Below, piece after piece: positions 8,249 through 15,372 of a stretch of 64,000 bases of DNA. The DNA is from Maribellus comscasis (GTDB lineage Bacteria; Bacteroidota; Bacteroidia; Bacteroidales; Prolixibacteraceae). The stretch spans positions 4,798,001 through 4,862,000 of the forward strand of contig NZ_CP046401.1 in the NCBI RefSeq assembly GCF_009762775.1, read 5' to 3'. Position 1 is the stretch's first letter. Every line of letters begins with the position of its first letter. The translations under genes were made by a program, and so were the position numbers. Below the pieces are notes generated by a model. It did not search any database, had not been told where the DNA came from, and saw only the letters and a list, made by a program, of their open reading frames with translations.

Positions 8249-9442
8249 TTATATTGTGATGCTCACCGGTTTTTGTTTACGATACTCGCTGGGCGTTTGC
8301 CCGGTAAATTTTTTAAAGGCTGTATTAAATGACGACTTTGAATTAAACCCGCAATCCATGGCAACTCCCAACAGAGAGTATGAGTCGGAGGCCGGATCGT
8401 TTAAACGAGATTTAATTTCGTCGATACGAAACCGGTTAATAAAATCAAAAAACGATTCTCCATAAATCCGGTTGATTAATTCGGACAATTGATAAGGTTG
8501 AATATTTATTTTCTTACTCAATTCAGCTAAGGATAATTCATTTTCAATAAAAACTTTTTCCTTTTGAATTGCCGTTTCCAGCCTGGCGCCATATTCTTTC
8601 AATTGTTTATCATTCAGCACAAAAACATTTCGCCCTTTTTGTTTTGTTTCAGAACGATTAATTCCGCCGGAGGGCAATTCCTCTTCGACAATCACATCTG
8701 TTTTAATACTTTGTCTTTTCCAGGTTGAATAAGCCAGACTGTAAATTATTATTCCAACAAAAAAACCGATGATATTATTCGAAACAGAAAAGCTAAAGGA
8801 AAGTCTGTATCCCAGCAGAAATGAAACCAACGCTACAATCATTACCGCAAGAAAAAAATAAAGAATTCTTTTTGCCTGCGCCAGTGTTATCTTTTCTATG
8901 TCTGAAAAATTATCCTTAATCCTCTTCTCGTGTGTTTTTATTAAAACCAGGCTGACAATCACATAAACAGAAATATAAATTACTCTTCCCAATTGCATAA
9001 ACAAAGCTTCCACAGGAACCTCTTTGTTCAAAAAAATGTACTCGGCAAATTCAACTTTTTCTGCTCCGCTTTTTAAATACAACGGAAGAAATGAAATAAT
9101 ATAAATGACGAAAGGGATTCCATGAAGCCAAAAGAATTTGGGCATCCTGTTTTTTGCAAGTACAAAAATATAGATGTAAAGCAATGGGCCATAAAGCAAA
9201 AACAAAGGGTCCATTACATTAACAAGGTGAGGAAATGTTTTGTAATAACCAGACATCCCGTAAATTCCACCTAAAAGACTAACAGAAAGCACAAAAGTCA
9301 ACAAAGCCAAAACCAAGGATTTAACATTCTTTGGTCGGTTTTGAATAATGAGGTAGGTTAAAAAAATACCCTGTAATGCAGCCGCAAAATTTAACAGTAC
9401 CAGAAATTGCATTTGATATATCGTTTGATCCGAATATATCAA
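8249..9442 (-). CDS. membrane-embedded AraC-family transcriptional regulator
   Basis: The 397-residue protein carries seven to eight hydrophobic segments in its first 245 residues and an AraC-type DNA-binding domain at about 285-392 (SYSLLGVAMDCGFNSKSSFN, then GQTPSEYRKQK). This is the 7TM-AraC architecture frequent in Bacteroidota, in which a membrane sensor half is joined directly to the DNA-binding half. It lies one base upstream of the TolB/TPR/AraC regulator, so the two are co-transcribed and may regulate together. A related protein is encoded at 54596-55720. Its ligand is unknown. Confidence 0.85.
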   Translation of the reverse strand: MIYSDQTIYQMQFLVLLNFAAALQGIFLTYLIIQNRPKNVKSLVLALLTFVLSVSLLGGIYGMSGYYKTFPHLVNVMDPLFLLYGPLLYIYIFVLAKNRMPKFFWLHGIPFVIYIISFLPLYLKSGAEKVEFAEYIFLNKEVPVEALFMQLGRVIYISVYVIVSLVLIKTHEKRIKDNFSDIEKITLAQAKRILYFFLAVMIVALVSFLLGYRLSFSFSVSNNIIGFFVGIIIYSLAYSTWKRQSIKTDVIVEEELPSGGINRSETKQKGRNVFVLNDKQLKEYGARLETAIQKEKVFIENELSLAELSKKINIQPYQLSELINRIYGESFFDFINRFRIDEIKSRLNDPASDSYSLLGVAMDCGFNSKSSFNTAFKKFTGQTPSEYRKQKPVSITI

Positions 9443-9499
9443 TTTTAAACATGGGTGCGATAAAAAAGTTTAGGGATGATTAATTTAACGCTCTCTTTT

Positions 9500-10051
9500 T
9501 TATTTCTCTATACTTCTGCCAGCTAATATTGCTATCGTTATTATATAAATCAAAACAATTGCAAAAGGAATTGCCACAAAGCGAAACGGAGGTAAAATAT
9601 ACCACAGAATAAGAATAACTGCTGTTCTGGAAACTGAATGAAAAATTCCTACCCAATGGTTGATAATCCATGAAAACGGAATCCACATTAACCCGGTTAA
9701 AATGCCAATACTCATGGGCAATGAAGTATAGTCAACAAGAAAAAAGGGAATGGCTATTGAATATACCAAAACGGCCTGAAAAACAGTAAAGAGAAAAAGT
9801 TTATCAAATTCGTTTTTGGCTTTATTTTTATCCAGAAAGTTTTCGCCGGTAAATTTTGAGAAGAACAAAGCCAGATATACGATTCCTCCGGTTGCAATAA
9901 ACAGAACCCAAACGGTTATTGTTACAGGCATTGTTAATCCTGAGATCCCAACCATCAGCCAAGCCAATAATCCGGCCAATGGTGTTGCCAGAAATTTTCG
10001 TTTTGAGAATTCTTCTCTTTGTTTTTCAAGTGTTCTTGTAATTTGTTCCAT
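9500..10051 (-). CDS. small integral membrane protein, DUF7010-like
   Basis: The product is 183 residues with about five to six predicted membrane segments. A charged N-terminal leader (MEQITRTLEKQREEFSKRKF) precedes them. It resembles the DUF7010 family of uncharacterised membrane proteins. It sits 18 bases after the serine hydrolase gene (10070-11170) and 57 bases before the membrane AraC gene, so it is likely part of one long minus-strand transcript from 11847 downward. No catalytic motif is visible. Confidence 0.6.
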   Translation of the reverse strand: MEQITRTLEKQREEFSKRKFLATPLAGLLAWLMVGISGLTMPVTITVWVLFIATGGIVYLALFFSKFTGENFLDKNKAKNEFDKLFLFTVFQAVLVYSIAIPFFLVDYTSLPMSIGILTGLMWIPFSWIINHWVGIFHSVSRTAVILILWYILPPFRFVAIPFAIVLIYIITIAILAGRSIEK

Positions 10052-10069
10052 CGTTTTTGCTTTTCGTAT

Positions 10070-11170
10070 TTAATCGGCTAATATCATGCTTGCTATTTGT
10101 GCATTGATTTGGTTTGGCCTGACTTCCCAATTGTCGGCGCCGTTGGTTAGAATTATTACCGTAACATTTTCATTGGTTTTGTCATTCCAATAGTGCCTGA
10201 AGGACGAAATCCCGGCTCCTCCGTGACCAACCATTCTATAATTGCCAGGTAATTTATAGGCTTCCCAACCCTTTCCAAAATCACCATATTCTCCATTGTT
10301 AAGCTTCACTGGTGTCCAGATTTTTTCAAGCTGCTTTCTGGTCAGAATTTGTTCGTTTTGAATGGCCTGGAACCATTTTACTAAATCGTGGATAGTAATG
10401 TTTAATCCAGCTCCTGCATACATAGGCGAAGAATAGTTTAACGGAAACATTTCCAGTTCATTATTTACATTTTGATAGCAGGTCACCCGGTTGGGAATAA
10501 TCTTCTTAAAGCCGCCATATTGAGCAGAACTTAATCCGAGTTTGTCAAAAAATTGTTTCTGCATATAAGACTCAAAGTCCTGACCAGCCAGTTTTTCAAT
10601 GATGATACGAACCAGTAAAAATCCGGTGGCATTGTATTTTGATTCTGTCCCAGGCTGTGAACTAAATGGTTTGTCTTTCAAGGCATCAATCACCATTTTT
10701 TCACTTTCCGGAGCCAAATAAATTTGATAATCGATTTGATCGGGAATTCCGGAAGTATGAGACAGCAATTGTTTCAAAGTTAGTTTTCTCCATGCTTCCG
10801 GTAAATCTTTTCTATCCTGAAGAAATTCTTCTACGGTTTCATCAACACTTCGATTGTGACTAAGTAATAACTGATGAAGCGCTGTAGAACTAAACAATTT
10901 AGAAATGGAAGCTACAGGAAAAGAATTGTCCAATGTCATTGGCACCTGAAGTTGAATGTTGGCTAATCCAAAAGCTTTTTCATGTACGAGTTGGTTATCG
11001 ATTAAAATTGCATAGTTTAATCCGACTATTTTCAAGCGATCCATCATTTTTCCCAGGAAAGCATCTGTTTGATTAAAAATCGTACTATTCACAAAAACTG
11101 ATTCTTCCCGGCATTGTGAATTCCATGTGAAAAAGTTTATTAGAAACAATACAAGTAAAAGATTCTTCAT
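10070..11170 (-). CDS. exported serine hydrolase, beta-lactamase/DD-peptidase fold
   Basis: The 366-residue product starts with a signal peptide whose last residues contain NSQC, so cleavage or lipidation near residue 20 is possible. The nucleophile motif SISK is at 88-91, the Tyr motif is YNA (in ESKYNATGFLL), and the late triad is HGG (GHGGAGISSF). These place it in the class C beta-lactamase-like family. The Tyr-motif Asn is replaced by Ala in position but preceded by Asn, which is tolerated in esterase-type members. It is 5 bases downstream of the acetyltransferase gene. Substrate unknown. Confidence 0.85.
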   Translation of the reverse strand: MKNLLLVLFLINFFTWNSQCREESVFVNSTIFNQTDAFLGKMMDRLKIVGLNYAILIDNQLVHEKAFGLANIQLQVPMTLDNSFPVASISKLFSSTALHQLLLSHNRSVDETVEEFLQDRKDLPEAWRKLTLKQLLSHTSGIPDQIDYQIYLAPESEKMVIDALKDKPFSSQPGTESKYNATGFLLVRIIIEKLAGQDFESYMQKQFFDKLGLSSAQYGGFKKIIPNRVTCYQNVNNELEMFPLNYSSPMYAGAGLNITIHDLVKWFQAIQNEQILTRKQLEKIWTPVKLNNGEYGDFGKGWEAYKLPGNYRMVGHGGAGISSFRHYWNDKTNENVTVIILTNGADNWEVRPNQINAQIASMILAD

Positions 11171-11175
11171 CGTTA

Positions 11176-11847
11176 TTAGAGATTGAGTTTCTGTAACATT
11201 TCAATGTCTGAACTTAAAATTACCTCCAGATTTTGTTCAATCTTTTCCACATCCCAATCCCACCATTTTATTTCGAGTAGCTTTTGAATAACATCATCCG
11301 GGTAACGTTTTTTAATTGCTTTTGCAGGATTCCCACCAACGATAGTGTAAGGCTCAACATCTTTAACCACTACCGAACGTGCACCGATAATTGCTCCGTC
11401 GCCAATAGTTACGCCGGGCATAATAATGGCTTCCATACCTATCCAAACATCATTTCTGATAATGGAATCGCCTTTTTTCCCCGGAACTTTAAACATGGCT
11501 TCAATTTCCTCTTTTGTTGTTTCGGGGGTCATCATAAAGTTATTGAACGGGAAGGTTGAAAAACCATTCATATTATGGTTGGCTGAACTGGTAATAAACC
11601 GAACTCCGTGTGCAATCTGACAGAACTTTCCGATAATTAACTTCTCCGGACTTAATGGAAACAGGTAGGGTGCCAAAAAAGAAGCATAATCTTGCAACTC
11701 CTCAAAATGACCAAAATAACTAAAATCGCCAATTTCAATTCGGGGGTGATTGATTACCTGGTTTAAGTGAACCACGGTTTTAATTTCTGTACCATCCGGC
11801 ATTACCATCGGGTACTTTTTATTTGGATTGAGTAATGTAGTTTTCAT
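11176..11847 (-). CDS. Vat/CatB-like hexapeptide-repeat O-acetyltransferase
   Basis: The 223-residue protein shows the left-handed beta-helix pattern of xenobiotic acetyltransferases: FCQIAHGVRFITSSANHNMN contains the catalytic His region, and DVWIGMEAIIMPGVTIGDGA and IIGARSVVVKDVEPYTIVGG are hexapeptide repeats. This family includes streptogramin A (Vat) and chloramphenicol (CatB) acetyltransferases and many related sugar or unknown acetyltransferases. Length and repeat order fit the family. Drug resistance is possible but not shown by sequence alone. It is the first gene of the minus-strand series that runs through the serine hydrolases and AraC regulators. Confidence 0.85.
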   Translation of the reverse strand: MKTTLLNPNKKYPMVMPDGTEIKTVVHLNQVINHPRIEIGDFSYFGHFEELQDYASFLAPYLFPLSPEKLIIGKFCQIAHGVRFITSSANHNMNGFSTFPFNNFMMTPETTKEEIEAMFKVPGKKGDSIIRNDVWIGMEAIIMPGVTIGDGAIIGARSVVVKDVEPYTIVGGNPAKAIKKRYPDDVIQKLLEIKWWDWDVEKIEQNLEVILSSDIEMLQKLNL

Positions 11848-11965
11848 CTGATATTTATATTTTTTTTAATATTAATTTACCTTCTCAATCGCGTAACTTT
11901 TAAAAAAATCACACAATTGGGATTTTTTTTTAATGAATGAATTACCAACTACTTTTGCCCATCTT

Positions 11966-12319
11966 CTATTTTAGGTTGTATCCTCTGTTTTCAAAAGGTT
12001 GAAGCTCTTCGATAAACATTCTTTCAAGTTGTTTTAGTTCTTTGCGAATATTCATTTTTTTATCGCCGTCCCCTTGTTTGAGCTCACTCAGAACCTCAAA
12101 AACAAAATTTTCTTCGCCATCGTTTATCCAATCTTTTTGCAGCCCGGCATTCGGATAACTTCCAAATTTTAATTCTGTTCTGATTCTGTTCCGGATTGCA
12201 TTAAGATCGGTACTACTGCCAACAAAAATTTTCCCATTAAGCGTATTTCTTATTTGAAAAACACCAATTTGAAATTTCATTTCTTTGTACGCTTTTTTCA
12301 ACTCCTTTTTTGAATTCAT
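11966..12319 (-). CDS. GIY-YIG-like protein with altered catalytic tyrosines
   Basis: The 117-residue product aligns by eye with the single-domain GIY-YIG proteins of Bacteroidota. IGVFQIRNTLNGKIFVGSS occupies the two motif strands, followed by an arginine-rich helix (NRIRTEL) and an acidic helix (LKQLERMFIEEL). The usual GIY and YIG are GVF and FVG, so both signature tyrosines are phenylalanine. The family cleaves DNA or RNA, but this member may have reduced or no nuclease activity. A GTTCGGAATTATAA motif lies 75 bp upstream of the start. It stands alone between the nitroreductase and acetyltransferase genes. Confidence 0.75.
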   Translation of the reverse strand: MNSKKELKKAYKEMKFQIGVFQIRNTLNGKIFVGSSTDLNAIRNRIRTELKFGSYPNAGLQKDWINDGEENFVFEVLSELKQGDGDKKMNIRKELKQLERMFIEELQPFENRGYNLK

Positions 12320-12393
12320 TTTTCTATGTTTTTAGCAGACGTAAATTCATTATTAAACGACAATACAAAAGTAAAACCGCCGGAGAATAAAAC

Positions 12394-12414
12394 GTTCGGA
12401 ATTATAACTTCGAA
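12394..12414 (-). promoter_or_regulatory. operator candidate (type A half) before the GIY-YIG gene
   Basis: GTTCGGAATTATAA starts at 12394 and is followed by CGAA at 12411, as in the sites at 3105 and 6425. The proximal repeat that would be expected near 12373 is not recognisable. The copy is 75 bp upstream of the GIY-YIG start codon, against 80 and 76 bp for the matching repeats of the other two genes. The conserved distance supports function. Confidence 0.45.
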
Positions 12415-12454
12415 CCCAAAAGTCTTATTCTCTTCTTTTGAATATCTAATAGAG

Positions 12455-13117
12455 TTAAGAACTTACAAGAGACTCCGGGACTTTTTGTTCAATTTCTTCA
12501 AACAGTAAATCCGTTGATTTTCTGACTTTTGGCAAATCCTGAGAGCGGTCAGAGTCATCACGATATCCAATAGTTGCAATTACACAGGTATTTAATCCTT
12601 TTTCTGTCAAACCAAGAATTTCATTGTATTTATCCGGTTCAAAACCTTCCATCGGGCAGGCGTCAATCTCCAATTCTGAGCAAGCTATTAATAAATTACT
12701 AACTGCCAGATAAGGTTGTCTCTCCAGCCAGTTGGTTTGTTCTGCTTCTGATTTTTCTGCCAATTTCATCTTTATGAATTCGCCGTAACCTTCCAATTTT
12801 GCCATTTCAATGTTTCGCGTCTGTGAAGTCAGCCGGATAAAATCATCAATGTCGTCATCATTTATTTTAGTATAATTACAAAATACAAAAAGGTGCGATG
12901 CATCTGTGATTTGATTCTGATTCCAGGAGACGGGTTTCAGCTGTTCCCTAATATTTTTATTTTCAATTATAAGCACTTTATAAAGCTGCAGGCCATACGA
13001 AGACACAGAAAGTTGTATCGCTCGTTTTATTTTTTCAAGATTCGTTTGACTCACCTTCCGATTCGGATCAAATTTTTTTGTGGCATATCGCCATTCCAGA
13101 TTTTTTAGTAATTCCAT
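12455..13117 (-). CDS. nitroreductase-family NAD(P)H-dependent oxidoreductase
   Basis: The 220-residue product matches NfsB-type nitroreductases. The N-terminal RYATKKFDPNRKV corresponds to the family's R-x-S-x-R-x-F/Y FMN-phosphate-binding region. LSVSSYGLQLYKVLII and CPMEGFEPDKYNEILGL match the conserved FMN and dimer segments. These cytosolic flavoenzymes reduce nitroaromatics and quinones with NAD(P)H. It is the last gene of a tight three-gene group: the GNAT gene ends 4 bases upstream, and the transporter gene ends 2 bases before that. No regulatory signal specific to it is seen. Confidence 0.85.
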   Translation of the reverse strand: MELLKNLEWRYATKKFDPNRKVSQTNLEKIKRAIQLSVSSYGLQLYKVLIIENKNIREQLKPVSWNQNQITDASHLFVFCNYTKINDDDIDDFIRLTSQTRNIEMAKLEGYGEFIKMKLAEKSEAEQTNWLERQPYLAVSNLLIACSELEIDACPMEGFEPDKYNEILGLTEKGLNTCVIATIGYRDDSDRSQDLPKVRKSTDLLFEEIEQKVPESLVSS

Positions 13118-13121
13118 TTTC

Positions 13122-13853
13122 TTATTTTTTTAGTCGATAATTATTCATCATAAATTGTGTGGAAAATCCCAGCTTTGCATACATTACTTTCGCCATTTCC
13201 GAGGCCTGAAGTGTTGCATATGAAAATCCACTTTCCATCGATTCATTTAGCAGTAGTTTCATGATTTTCTCAGCATAACCTTTCCTTCTCATGGAAGGAA
13301 TTATACCGAGCGAATGAATTCCGACAACATCAGAAGCGGAACTGTACAAAAGGCAAGTCCCCACAGGCTGTTCGTTGTCATAAGCGATAAAATATTCTAC
13401 ATCGTTCCAGCTTAACAATAACAACTCAGGAGCTATTCGGTAATTAAAGGCTTCCCCAAATAGTTCTGACCACAAAACGGCTTTTGTTTTATCCAATACT
13501 CTTTCTAATTTGATGGCGCTGGTGATTTCAACGTTTCCGTTGAATTTTAGTACCATTCCGATTTGTTTGGAAACCTTCTCAAAGCCGCATTTCTCAAATA
13601 AACCATCGAAATCTTCTTCTGAGTCATTCCAACAAGAAATTTTCATTTCAACGCTGGATTTCAAAAGAATTTGTTTCGCTGCTTCCAAATTTGCTTCGCT
13701 TACTTTATTTGGAAACCAAAGGCGGTTTGGCCACTCTGAATTGATGACCTCGCAATACTTCATTTCCTCTTGCGTGTAAAAAGCATTTGTCTTCTGGCCA
13801 ACGAGTTGCCAAAGACTTGTCAAATTCTCAATATTCGCTTTTATTAAATTCAT
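13122..13853 (-). CDS. GNAT-family N-acetyltransferase
   Basis: The 243-residue protein has a C-terminal GNAT fold at about residues 105-240. The acetyl-CoA-binding motif A is visible as VGIHSLGIIPSMRRKGYAEK (R-x-x-G-x-G/A type, here RRKGYA), followed by FSYATLQASEMAKVMYAKLG. The N-terminal half (1-100) has no recognised domain but is also weakly GNAT-like, so a tandem GNAT is possible. The acceptor substrate is unknown. It is translationally close to both neighbours (2 and 4 base gaps), which indicates an operon with the transporter and the nitroreductase. Confidence 0.8.
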   Translation of the reverse strand: MNLIKANIENLTSLWQLVGQKTNAFYTQEEMKYCEVINSEWPNRLWFPNKVSEANLEAAKQILLKSSVEMKISCWNDSEEDFDGLFEKCGFEKVSKQIGMVLKFNGNVEITSAIKLERVLDKTKAVLWSELFGEAFNYRIAPELLLLSWNDVEYFIAYDNEQPVGTCLLYSSASDVVGIHSLGIIPSMRRKGYAEKIMKLLLNESMESGFSYATLQASEMAKVMYAKLGFSTQFMMNNYRLKK

Positions 13854-13855
13854 AA

Positions 13856-14320
13856 TTATTTTTTATTTAGAAGAAATACTCCAATTACCAACGCCGATAT
13901 CCCGGCCAACCGACGGAGATCAATCGGCTCGGGAGGGAGTCCAAACCAGGCAAAATGACCGGCAATTGATGAGAATAGAATTTGCCCAAACAAGCCTATT
14001 GAAATCATGGAAGAAATGCCCAGTTTGGGAATGGTATAATAATAAAGGCTGATTCCTATTACACTAAAAAGCGCACCGCTAAACCACAAATAATATGGAA
14101 TTTCTTTGACTTGATGAATTGTTGGGACACTTTTTAAACTGAACAACGCAAAAACAAAAGCAAACACGGTGCTAAATAAATAAGCGACCAACGTTGCCAG
14201 CATCGGATTTTTTAACAGGATACCAAGTTGGGCGTTCAAGCCTCCCTGAATGGATAAAAATACTCCCCCGGCCAAAGCGAAGAATATAATTGTAAGGTGA
14301 TTCATAGCTAACGTTTTCAT
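13856..14320 (-). CDS. YdcZ/DUF606-like DMT-superfamily transporter
   Basis: From the ATG at 14320 (MKTLAMNHL) the product is 154 residues with five hydrophobic segments. The start of segment one and the following loop (FALAGGVFLSIQGGLNAQLG) is typical of the YdcZ (DUF606) half-size members of the drug/metabolite transporter superfamily. Such proteins usually act as dimers and their substrates are mostly unknown. An open frame extends to 14347, but 14320 is chosen because it begins just before the first membrane segment and places the type B motif 74 bp upstream, exactly as at the TonB receptor. Confidence 0.75.
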   Translation of the reverse strand: MKTLAMNHLTIIFFALAGGVFLSIQGGLNAQLGILLKNPMLATLVAYLFSTVFAFVFALFSLKSVPTIHQVKEIPYYLWFSGALFSVIGISLYYYTIPKLGISSMISIGLFGQILFSSIAGHFAWFGLPPEPIDLRRLAGISALVIGVFLLNKK

Positions 14321-14393
14321 TGCAGATTGATAATTACAATTTCCCACAAAATTATAGCGCGAACCTGCAATGAATCGACAAACTTAAGGAAAT

Positions 14394-14420
14394 CGGACGT
14401 TTTGTTTTGGAAAGTCGAAC
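14394..14420 (-). promoter_or_regulatory. operator-like motif (type B) before the transporter operon
   Basis: CGGACGTT (14394-14401), ten bases, then AAGTCGAAC (14412-14420). It is the second copy of the motif at 1162-1188, with only one difference in the right half and the same spacer length. Both copies lie 74 bp upstream of the chosen start codons. Confidence 0.4.
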
Positions 14421-14609
14421 TAATTGAAAGAGTTTATAAAACCGTTAATGTTTGGTAAGCGCTTAATCATTTGAAAAAATATGGTCTGTCTTACAAAAAC
14501 AGGTTTTGTTTATGGTTTGAAATAAAAATAAAGGTTAAAAACAAACGAATGTTCACCTTGTAATCATTCAGTAAAAGAAAATGTAGTTTTTCGATATTAA
14601 GATAATTTT

Positions 14610-14617
14610 TACATTTG
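14610..14617 (+). promoter_or_regulatory. candidate -7 promoter element of the ECF sigma gene
   Basis: TACATTTG fits the Bacteroidota -7 consensus TAnnTTTG and lies 32 bp upstream of the ATG at 14649. A T-rich stretch at about 14587-14593 is at the right distance for the -33 box but lacks a clean TTG. This is plausible as the housekeeping promoter of the sigma factor. Confidence 0.35.
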
Positions 14618-14648
14618 TTTTAGTTCATTTGAATTGTCTCAATATTAT

Positions 14649-15233
14649 ATGATAACAGAAAGAAGGGGAAAAAAAATCAAATTTAACGACGGTTCTGAAA
14701 TTAATCTGGAAGACTTTTTTAATTCCAACTATCTTCGGTTTAATTCGTTTGCATTTAACTATCTATCGGACAAGAATGAATCTGAAGATATTGTTCAGGA
14801 TGCTTTCATCACCTTTTGGGAGCAGAAAAAAACATTTCCCAATCTCATTTCTGTGAAGGCCTATTTTTATACTTCAATAAGAAATATGTGCCTTAATCGT
14901 ATAAAACATGATTTGGTAAAACAAAGATATTTTCAGGAGAATCAGCATAAAATGGAATCAACTGAATTTTTTTTGGAAGGAATTCTTCGAAAGGAAGCCA
15001 ATGGAATAATTTACAATGAAATAAATAATCTTCCCCAAATGGAAAAGAAAGTATTACTGTTGTCATTAAAAGAATATTCCAATGAACAGATTGCAAACGA
15101 GCTGGATATTAAAATTAATACAGTAAAAACACACAAATCAAGAGCCTATCGGGTTTTACGGAAAAGATTGGGTAATATTATTTTTATGATGTTTACTTTA
15201 AACAAAAGCTTCTTCAATAGAACAACAAGTTAA
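14649..15233 (+). CDS. ECF RNA polymerase sigma factor, Bacteroidetes FecI/RpoE-like
   Basis: The product is about 194 residues from the ATG at 14649; the frame also offers TTG at 14634. Region 2 includes YLSDKNESEDIVQDAFITFW and region 4 includes EYSNEQIANELDIKINTVKT, the HTH that reads the -35 box. It is a cytoplasmic sigma factor normally held inactive by its FecR partner until an outer-membrane receptor signals. The FecR gene follows after 139 bp and the SusC receptor after that, the standard surface-signalling order. This sigma factor probably controls the susC-susD-lyase-prpD transcript. Confidence 0.9.
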   Translation: MITERRGKKIKFNDGSEINLEDFFNSNYLRFNSFAFNYLSDKNESEDIVQDAFITFWEQKKTFPNLISVKAYFYTSIRNMCLNRIKHDLVKQRYFQENQHKMESTEFFLEGILRKEANGIIYNEINNLPQMEKKVLLLSLKEYSNEQIANELDIKINTVKTHKSRAYRVLRKRLGNIIFMMFTLNKSFFNRTTS

Positions 15234-15372
15234 TTCTATTTCAAAATACTTTTATATATGTAGTTTATTGACAGTGTTTTACTGCGAAGGGATATTTTTT
15301 TTTATTTTTTTGTAGTCCCATTACACTTTGAAGTTGTTTTCAGTAATATGAAACGAAATTATTCCGGGCAAG

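Larger units (their letters stand above)
14321..14648. other. divergent intergenic region between the transporter and the ECF sigma gene
   Basis: No gene is seen in 328 bp. The stretch holds the type B operator-like motif (14394-14420) for the minus-strand transporter and, further right, a perfect 10-base palindrome TAAGCGCTTA at 14456-14465. The palindrome is embedded in TGGTAAGCGCTTAATCA, which resembles LacI-family operators. A TAnnTTTG-type promoter element for the sigma gene is at 14610. The LacI resemblance is weak evidence by itself, because no LacI-type gene is present in the window. Confidence 0.4.

Noticed and set aside
14456..14465. TAAGCGCTTA palindrome as a LacI-family operator
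   Set aside because: The resemblance is good but a single palindrome is weak and no LacI-type regulator lies in the window; recorded only as part of the intergenic description.
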